Origin: RPQJ01 sp963707145
Lineage (GTDB): Bacteria > Pseudomonadota > Gammaproteobacteria > Steroidobacterales > Steroidobacteraceae
Length of the DNA: 64,000 bases
Assembly (NCBI GenBank): GCA_963707145.1
Contig: CAVPOQ010000008.1
Location: forward strand, 992,001-1,056,000
Direction: 5' to 3'
Made by a program: the position numbers and the translations under genes. Shown here in pieces: positions 58,871-64,000 of this stretch (within the stretch, counting starts at the first letter, position 1; each line of letters starts with the position of its first letter). The notes below the pieces were generated by a model. The model was not told the DNA's origin. It searched no databases and saw only the letters and a list, made by a program, of their open reading frames with translations.

Positions 58871-60583
58871 ACCGCGCTGCCGACGACGACAACTGGGGCA
58901 GCGAGCGGCCACAGGAAGGCCTCGACCTCGCGGCACAGCTCGAGGCCGTGCGCAGGCGCATGTGGCCGATGCTGATCACGTTCTTCACGGTGCTGGCCAT
59001 TGCGACGGCGGTGGCGCTGCTGCTGCCGGCCACCTACCGCTCGATGGGCACCATCCTGATCGAGCAGCAGGAAGTGCCGCTCGACTTCGTGCGCTCGGCC
59101 GTCACGAGCTATGCCGACGAGCGCGTGCAGGTGATCAGCCAGCGCGTGATGACCTCCGCCAACCTGCTCGACATCATCGAGAAGCACGACCTCTATGCGA
59201 AGGATCGCAAGGACATGGCGCGCGAAGCAGCTCGTCGAGCGCATGCGCGAGGACGTGCAGCGCGAGATGATCAGCGCCGACGTCGTGGACCCGCGCGGGG
59301 GCGGTGCCAGGAAGGCGACCATCGCCTTCGCCGTGGGCTTCGAGAACGAGTCGCCGCAGCTCGCCTCGCGGGTCGCCAACGACCTCGTGACGCTCTACCT
59401 GCAGAAGAACATCGAGACCCGCACCCAGCTCGCCGCGGGCACCACGGCGTTCCTCTCCGAGGAGACCGAGAAGCTGCGCGCGCGCATCGCCGAGATCGAG
59501 CAGCGCATCTCGGACTTCAAGGAAAAGAACTACGAGCGGCTGCCCGAGTTCGCGGGCACCAACTCGCAGATGCTCGCCAGTGCGGCGCAGGAAGTGCGCG
59601 ACCTCGACAGCCGGGTCCAGGCGCTCAACCAGCAGGTCGGCTTCCTCGACGCGCAGCTCGCGCAGCTCGACCCGCGCATGCCGGCGGTGACCGAGTCCGG
59701 CCAGACCATCCTGAGTTCCGCCGAGCGGCTGCGCGCGATCCGCGAGCAGTACGTGGACCAGCTCTCGCTCTACACGCCCAGGCACCCGAGCGTGGCGAGC
59801 CTGAAGCGCGAGATCTACGGTCTCGAACTGCAGGCCGGCGGCGGCAGCGCCGCCACCGCCGTACTCGACCGACTCGAGCAGAGCTACGCCGAACTCGCCG
59901 CCGCCCGCTCCCAGCGCCCGCCGGACGAGGCCGAGGTGCAGCGCCTCGAGCGGGTCGTGGGCGATCTGTCGAGGGAACTGAAGAATATGCCGGTGCGCAG
60001 CGGCCGCAGCGGCCCGACGTCGGCCGCCGCGGACAATCCGGCCTACGTCTCGATCCAGGCGCAGCGGCAGAACGCCATGACCGAGCGCTCGGTGCTTTCC
60101 GCGCGGCGCGGCGAACTCGCGGCCCGCGTCGCCGACCTCGAGCGCCGCCAGCTCGAGACGCCCGCCGTGGAGCGCGACTACGCCGCCCTGCAGCGCGAGC
60201 TGGAGGGCGAGCAGCAGAAGTACGCCGACGTGCGCCAGAAGCTGCTCGATGCGCAGCTCTCGGAGAACCTCGAGACCGAGCAGAAGGGCGAGCGCTTCAC
60301 GCTGATCGAGCCGCCGATGACGCCGCAGGAGCCGGTGAGCCCCAATCGCCCGGCGATCTTCGCGCTCGGACTGCTCGGCGCGATCGCCTCGGCGATCGGG
60401 CTCATGGTGCTGCTCGAGCTGCTGGACACGCGGGTGCGCGGCCGGCGGCAGGTGGTGAGCCTGGTCGGGGCGCCGCCGCTCGCGATCATCCCGTGGGTGG
60501 CCGAGGAGGAGAAGCCGAACCGCTTCGCCTTCTGGCGGCGCAAGCCCAAGCCCGGCATGGCGGCCGCGCCGGCGGGCGCCTGA
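58867..60583 (+). pseudogene. Wzz-type polysaccharide chain-length determinant / EPS co-polymerase (one frameshift)
   Basis: Inner-membrane protein of about 571 residues that sets polysaccharide length with a Wzx/Wzy machine. The N-terminal Wzz domain has helix MLITFFTVLAIATAVALLLP and TYRSMGTILIEQQEVPLDFV. A long periplasmic coiled coil follows (LRARIAEIEQRISDFKEKNY, RDYAALQRELEGEQQKYADV). The Pro-rich TLIEPPMTPQEPVSPNRPAI and the second helix IFALGLLGAIASAIGLMVLL close the fold, ending in a basic cytoplasmic tail. A one-base insertion near 59224 splits it after KDRKDMAR. It resembles chain-length proteins of XrtA/PEP-CTERM-type EPS loci. The BY-kinase-like gene follows 21 bp later. Confidence 0.9.
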
Positions 60584-60604
60584 GCAACGGCACGGGATCC
60601 ACGC

Positions 60605-61543
60605 ATGGTCGAACGCATCAAGCGGGCGATGGAACTGGCGCGGCAGGAGCGCGAGAGCGTCACCACCGGCAAGGCGGCCGCCTCACCCGCCGCCGAGGCG
60701 GCGGCCCGGGCGGCAGCCGCCTCTGCGGCGGCCGACGCGGCGGATGCGGCGGCGGTCGCTGCTCGAGCCGTTGCGAACGAAGCGGTGCTCGAGACCGCGC
60801 CAAACGAGGGCGCCACGCCGGTCCTGCTGCCGGTCGGCGATTCGGGCGACGCCGGCCGGACGATCACCGTCAGCGACAGCACGCTGGAGGAGTCCCGGCT
60901 GCTGAAGCCCGGCATGGTGGGCGATGCCGCGCATGGTTTCCGGTTGCTGCGCACCCAGGTGCTGCAGCGCATGCTGGCGCGCGGCTGGAACACGCTGGCG
61001 GTCCTGAGCCCGGGCCCCGACGAGGGCAAGACCTTCACCGCCATCAACCTCGCGATCGCGATCGCCGCGAACCGCGACTCGACCGCGTTGCTGGTGGACC
61101 TCGACCTGCGCTTCCCGCGGATCTACCGGCGGCTCGGCTTCCTGCCGACCGCGGGCATCGAGGACTGCCTGCGCGGGCAGGCGAAGCTCTCCGACGCGCT
61201 GGTGGCCGTCGAAGGCTACCCGGGCCTGATGCTGCTGCCGGCCCGCGGTCCGGTGGCGCACTCCTCGGAACTCATCAGCGGCGCCACCGCCCGCGCGCTG
61301 TTCCGCGAGATCAAGGTGCGCTACCCGAACCGCATCGTGATCTACGACCTGCCGCCGGTGCTCGCGACCGACGACGCGATCTCGTTCCTGCCGCAGGTGG
61401 ACGCCGCGCTGATGGTGGTCGGCGACGGCCGCACGCATCGCGACGACCTGCTGCGCTGCCTCGAGATGCTCAAGGACACGCCCATCCTCGGCACCGTGCT
61501 GAACGGCTCGCGCCGCGAGCGCAGCGCCGAGTACGCCTACTGA
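60605..61543 (+). CDS. BY-kinase-like tyrosine autokinase / ParA-type ATPase of EPS export
   Basis: Protein of 312 residues. An Ala-rich N-terminal linker (residues 22-65) precedes a CpsD/BY-kinase ATPase domain. Walker A is LAVLSPGPDEGKTFTAINLA, Walker A' is TALLVDLDLRFPRIYRRLG, and Walker B is RIVIYDLPPVLATDDA. The C-terminus AEYAY contains two tyrosines where BY-kinases carry an autophosphorylated Tyr cluster. It would partner the Wzz-type protein encoded just upstream, since in this class activator and kinase are separate polypeptides. The next gene starts two bases after its stop. Confidence 0.9.
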   Translation: MVERIKRAMELARQERESVTTGKAAASPAAEAAARAAAASAAADAADAAAVAARAVANEAVLETAPNEGATPVLLPVGDSGDAGRTITVSDSTLEESRLLKPGMVGDAAHGFRLLRTQVLQRMLARGWNTLAVLSPGPDEGKTFTAINLAIAIAANRDSTALLVDLDLRFPRIYRRLGFLPTAGIEDCLRGQAKLSDALVAVEGYPGLMLLPARGPVAHSSELISGATARALFREIKVRYPNRIVIYDLPPVLATDDAISFLPQVDAALMVVGDGRTHRDDLLRCLEMLKDTPILGTVLNGSRRERSAEYAY

Positions 61544-61545
61544 CC

Positions 61546-62430
61546 ATGTACGAGCGGTTCTACGGCCTCAAGGAGAAGCCGTTCGCGCTGCGGCCGGATG
61601 CGCGCTTCCTGTATCTCGCCAAGCACCACATGCGGGCGCTGCTGTTGATGGAGTACGGCCTGACCAACGAGGCCTCGTTCCTGCTGATCACCGGCGAGAT
61701 CGGCTCGGGCAAGACCACGCTGATCCGCTGCCTGCTCGACCGGCTCGACGAGACGCTGGTGGTGGGCCTGCTGAGCCACACCAGCCGCGAGTCGGGCCGC
61801 CTGCTGCAGTGGGTGTGCCTCGCCTTCGGCCTCGACGTCAAGGGCAAGGAGGACGTCGAACTCTACGACGACCTCGTGCACTTCCTGATCGACGTCTACG
61901 CGCAGGGCAAGCGTGCCGTGATGATCGTCGACGAGGCGCAGAACCTCGGCCGCACGCGCCTCGAGGAACTGCGGCTGCTGTCGAACCTCAACTCCGACGA
62001 GGACTTCCTGCTGCAGATGATCCTCGTCGGCCAGCCCGAGCTTCGCGACCTGATGCGCACGCCGCAGCTGCGGCAGCTCGCGCAGCGCATCGGCGGCGAC
62101 TACCACATCGGCGGGCTGACCAAGGACGAGACCGCGAAGTACATCCAGCACCGCCTGCAGGTGGCGGGCGGGCGGCCGGACATGTTCAGTTCCGGCGCCA
62201 TGGCGGTCGCCTACAGCTGCAGCCGCGGCATCCCGCGCCTGATCAACCAGCTCTGCGACAGCGCGCTGGTGTACGGCTACTCCGACCAGCGGCCCACGAT
62301 CGACGAGGCGCTGATGGAGGAGGTGGTGCGGGATCGCCTGGCGGGGGGGATCTTCCCTGGGCGACGGGCGACCGCGGCGGCACAGCGGAAGGAACGGGAG
62401 CCGACGCCGCAGGCTTCGAGTGGCAGCTAG
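61546..62430 (+). CDS. ExeA/GspA-like AAA ATPase of the EPS (XrtA-type) locus
   Basis: Protein of 294 residues from ATG 61546. It begins MYERFYGLKEKPFALRPDAR, the typical opening of ExeA-like and PEP-CTERM-associated ATPases. Walker A is LLITGEIGSGKTTLIRCLLD and Walker B is RAVMIVDEAQNLGRTRLEEL; the sensor region is LSNLNSDEDFLLQMILVGQP. A lid domain (SCSRGIPRLINQLCDSALVY) follows. Unlike GspA it has no C-terminal membrane helix or peptidoglycan-binding domain. In known loci this gene sits beside the chain-length and kinase genes, as here. Exosortase itself was not seen. Confidence 0.9.
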   Translation: MYERFYGLKEKPFALRPDARFLYLAKHHMRALLLMEYGLTNEASFLLITGEIGSGKTTLIRCLLDRLDETLVVGLLSHTSRESGRLLQWVCLAFGLDVKGKEDVELYDDLVHFLIDVYAQGKRAVMIVDEAQNLGRTRLEELRLLSNLNSDEDFLLQMILVGQPELRDLMRTPQLRQLAQRIGGDYHIGGLTKDETAKYIQHRLQVAGGRPDMFSSGAMAVAYSCSRGIPRLINQLCDSALVYGYSDQRPTIDEALMEEVVRDRLAGGIFPGRRATAAAQRKEREPTPQASSGS

Positions 62431-62452
62431 CCTGCCCGGGGAAATAGTTCGC

Positions 62453-63473
62453 ATGTTCAATTTCGAGAATCGCTCGGTGCTCATCACCGGGGGCACGGGC
62501 TCCTTCGGAAAGGCATTCGTCAAGACGGTGCTGGAGAGATACCCGGGCATACGGCGCTTGGTCGTCTACTCGCGCGACGAGTTGAAGCAGTTCGAGATGT
62601 CGGAGGACTATCCGCAGTCCCGCTTCCCGGCGATGCGCTATTTCATCGGGGATGTGCGCGACGCTGCGCGGCTGAAGCGCGCCTGCGAGGGTGTGGACAC
62701 GATCATCCACGCCGCCGCGATGAAGCAGGTGCCGGCGGCCGAATACAACCCGATGGAATGCATCCTGACCAACATCCACGGCGCGCAGAACGTCATCGAA
62801 GCGGCCCTCGATTCCGGAGTCCACGATGTCGTGGCGCTCTCGACCGACAAGGCCGCCGCGCCGATCAACCTGTACGGTGCGACCAAGCTCTGTTCCGACA
62901 AACTGTTCGTCGCGGCGAACAACATCAAGGGCAAGCGCGAGATCAAGTTCTCGGTGGTGCGCTACGGCAACGTGCTGGGCTCGCGCGGATCGGTCGTTCC
63001 GTACTTCATCAAGAAGCGTGCCGAGGGCGTCCTGCCGATCACGGACCCTGCCATGACCCGCTTCAACATCTCGCTCGAGGAGGGCGTGGACCTCGTGCTG
63101 CGGGCCCTGGACCTGGCGTGGGGCGGAGAGATCTTCGTGCCCAAGATCCCCTCCTACTCGATCACCGAGCTGGCCAAGGCCATTGCGCCATCGTGCCGCG
63201 CTGGACGTCGTGGGCATACGGCCGGGCGAGAAGATCCACGAGGAGATGATCACCACCTCGGACTCGTTCCTGACGGTGGACCTCGGGTCGGGCTATGCGA
63301 TCCTGCCGCAGACGTACCGGTTCACCCCGGAGCGCTACTGCCACACCGTGGGCGCCAAGCCGGTGCCGCAGGGGTTCACCTATAACTCGGGCTCCAACAG
63401 CGACTGGCTGTCGGCCGAGCAACTCCGGGAGCTGATCAGGAAGCACGTGGATCCGGCCTTCGTGCCGACATGA
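62453..63473 (+). pseudogene. pseB: UDP-N-acetylglucosamine 4,6-dehydratase (PseB-like, one frameshift)
   Basis: Extended SDR that dehydrates and C5-inverts UDP-GlcNAc, the first step to pseudaminic-acid-type or related sugars. From ATG 62453 it reads MFNFENRSVLITGGTGSFGK (NAD site). VVYSRDELKQFEMSEDYPQ and HAAAMKQVPAAEYNPMECIL follow. The catalytic stretch is ALSTDKAAAPINLYGATKLC (T-D-K and Y). A one-base insertion near 63194 displaces ALDVVGIRPGEKIHEEMITT and the C-terminus ending DPAFVPT. Reconstructed length is 339, normal for PseB. The following SDR start overlaps its stop. Confidence 0.92.
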
Positions 63474-64000
63474 CGGTCGGCCGCATGCTGGTGCTCGGAG
63501 CCCGGTCGTGGATCGGCTTCCGCCTGGCGGAGGCGCTCGACCGGATGAATCCCGTGGTCGTCGTCGTGGGCACGAGCCGCGGCACGGATTCGAACGGCCG
63601 CTTCGTTCCGGCCAGTGTCCTGCCTGACTATCTGTCTCTGGTTCGCGAGCAGCGGCCAGCGTGGGTGATCAACCTGCTTCGCGGCGAGGACGAGCAGGGA
63701 CGCGCGATCCACGCAGGCGTCGCCGCGCTATGTGCCCGCGAGGGCATCCATTACACGTTCGCATCGTCGGCACTGGCCCTCGACGCCTACCGGGGCGTCG
63801 AACTCACCGAGGACCTTCCGCCGCGAAGCGAGACGCCGTACGGGCAGTTCAAGGCAGCGTGCGAGTCGGATCTGCAGCGAACCGGCGGCGAATGGCTGGT
63901 GCTTCGATTCGCTTCCATCCACGGCTGGTCGCCCTGGCAGAAGACGCGTACCGAGTCGTTCCTCGGCCGGCTCGCGGCAGGCGAGGCGGTCAAGGTCGAT
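63470..64000 (+). CDS. NAD-dependent epimerase/dehydratase-family (RmlD-like) sugar enzyme, partial
   Basis: The first 177 residues of an SDR. ATG 63470 overlaps the PseB-like stop (ATGA). The dinucleotide site is MLVLGARSWIGFRLAEALD, a GxxxxxG variant. WVINLLRGEDEQGRAIHAGV lies in the NAD fold, and the catalytic region has FASSALALDAYRG and TPYGQFKAACE (YxxxK). LVLRFASIHGWSPWQKTRTE follows, as in RmlD/dTDP-sugar reductases. The gene runs off the window. After PseB an aminotransferase (PseC) would be usual, so a reductase here hints at a different deoxy- or amino-sugar product. Codon use is somewhat less GC-biased than in the core genes. Confidence 0.85.
   Translation, partial: MTVGRMLVLGARSWIGFRLAEALDRMNPVVVVVGTSRGTDSNGRFVPASVLPDYLSLVREQRPAWVINLLRGEDEQGRAIHAGVAALCAREGIHYTFASSALALDAYRGVELTEDLPPRSETPYGQFKAACESDLQRTGGEWLVLRFASIHGWSPWQKTRTESFLGRLAAGEAVKVD

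Overview
The window is very GC-rich and densely coded. It looks like a chromosome segment of a gammaproteobacterium, probably from the Steroidobacterales/Nevskiales/Xanthomonadales side. Pointers are the LPS core block (GT9 heptosyltransferase, kdkA, waaA) next to tolC and a pcm-like gene, glnE, slyX, a Gcr-type membrane protein, a groESL operon under a CIRCE element, and an exopolysaccharide operon at the right end. No rRNA, tRNA or CRISPR array was seen.

Layout: 1-5.7 kb holds thiol-redox genes (TlpA-like, DsbD), groESL and a DUF202 protein. 5.7-19.2 kb is an accessory catabolic block: a sulfatase, a PQQ quinoprotein continuous with a PhlG-type C-C hydrolase domain, a cytochrome c/beta-propeller protein, an M20 peptidase, a second (heme c + PQQ) quinoprotein, a POT transporter and an alpha/beta hydrolase. 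19.3-25.2 kb mixes small genes with mobile DNA: an IS1182-family element with perfect inverted repeats, a glutathione S-transferase remnant, a CPBP protease gene and an integron-type attC site. 25.2-43.5 kb is mostly housekeeping (nitroreductase, MFS transporters, apt, glnE, LPS core, tolC, a GGDEF/EAL protein, MOSC, PaaI thioesterase, slyX). 43.6-51.6 kb carries an OPT transporter and an arginine/ornithine module (Lrp-type regulator, ornithine cyclodeaminase, arginase, an AstE/AspA-type deacylase), then RlpA and an M28 peptidase. 51.6-55.6 kb has two secreted Ig-like repeat proteins. 56-64 kb has the Gcr protein and then a compact EPS operon: RHH regulator, Wzz-type protein, BY-kinase-like ATPase, ExeA-type ATPase, PseB-like dehydratase and an SDR.

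Two points frame the reading. First, about 20 otherwise well-conserved genes or gene parts are broken by single-base shifts, and nearly all behave as one inserted base. One lies in a near-identical internal repeat where the sister copy lacks the extra base. This looks like insertion-biased sequence error more than gene decay, so broken genes are described as probably functional in the living cell. Second, the most novel candidate is the 7.9-12.3 kb pair: a periplasmic PQQ dehydrogenase running in frame into a DAPG-hydrolase (PhlG)-like domain, followed by a heme-c propeller protein. By analogy with polyvinyl-alcohol degradation (alcohol oxidation to a diketone, then hydrolytic C-C cleavage), it could be an oxidise-then-cleave system. 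That function is inference.
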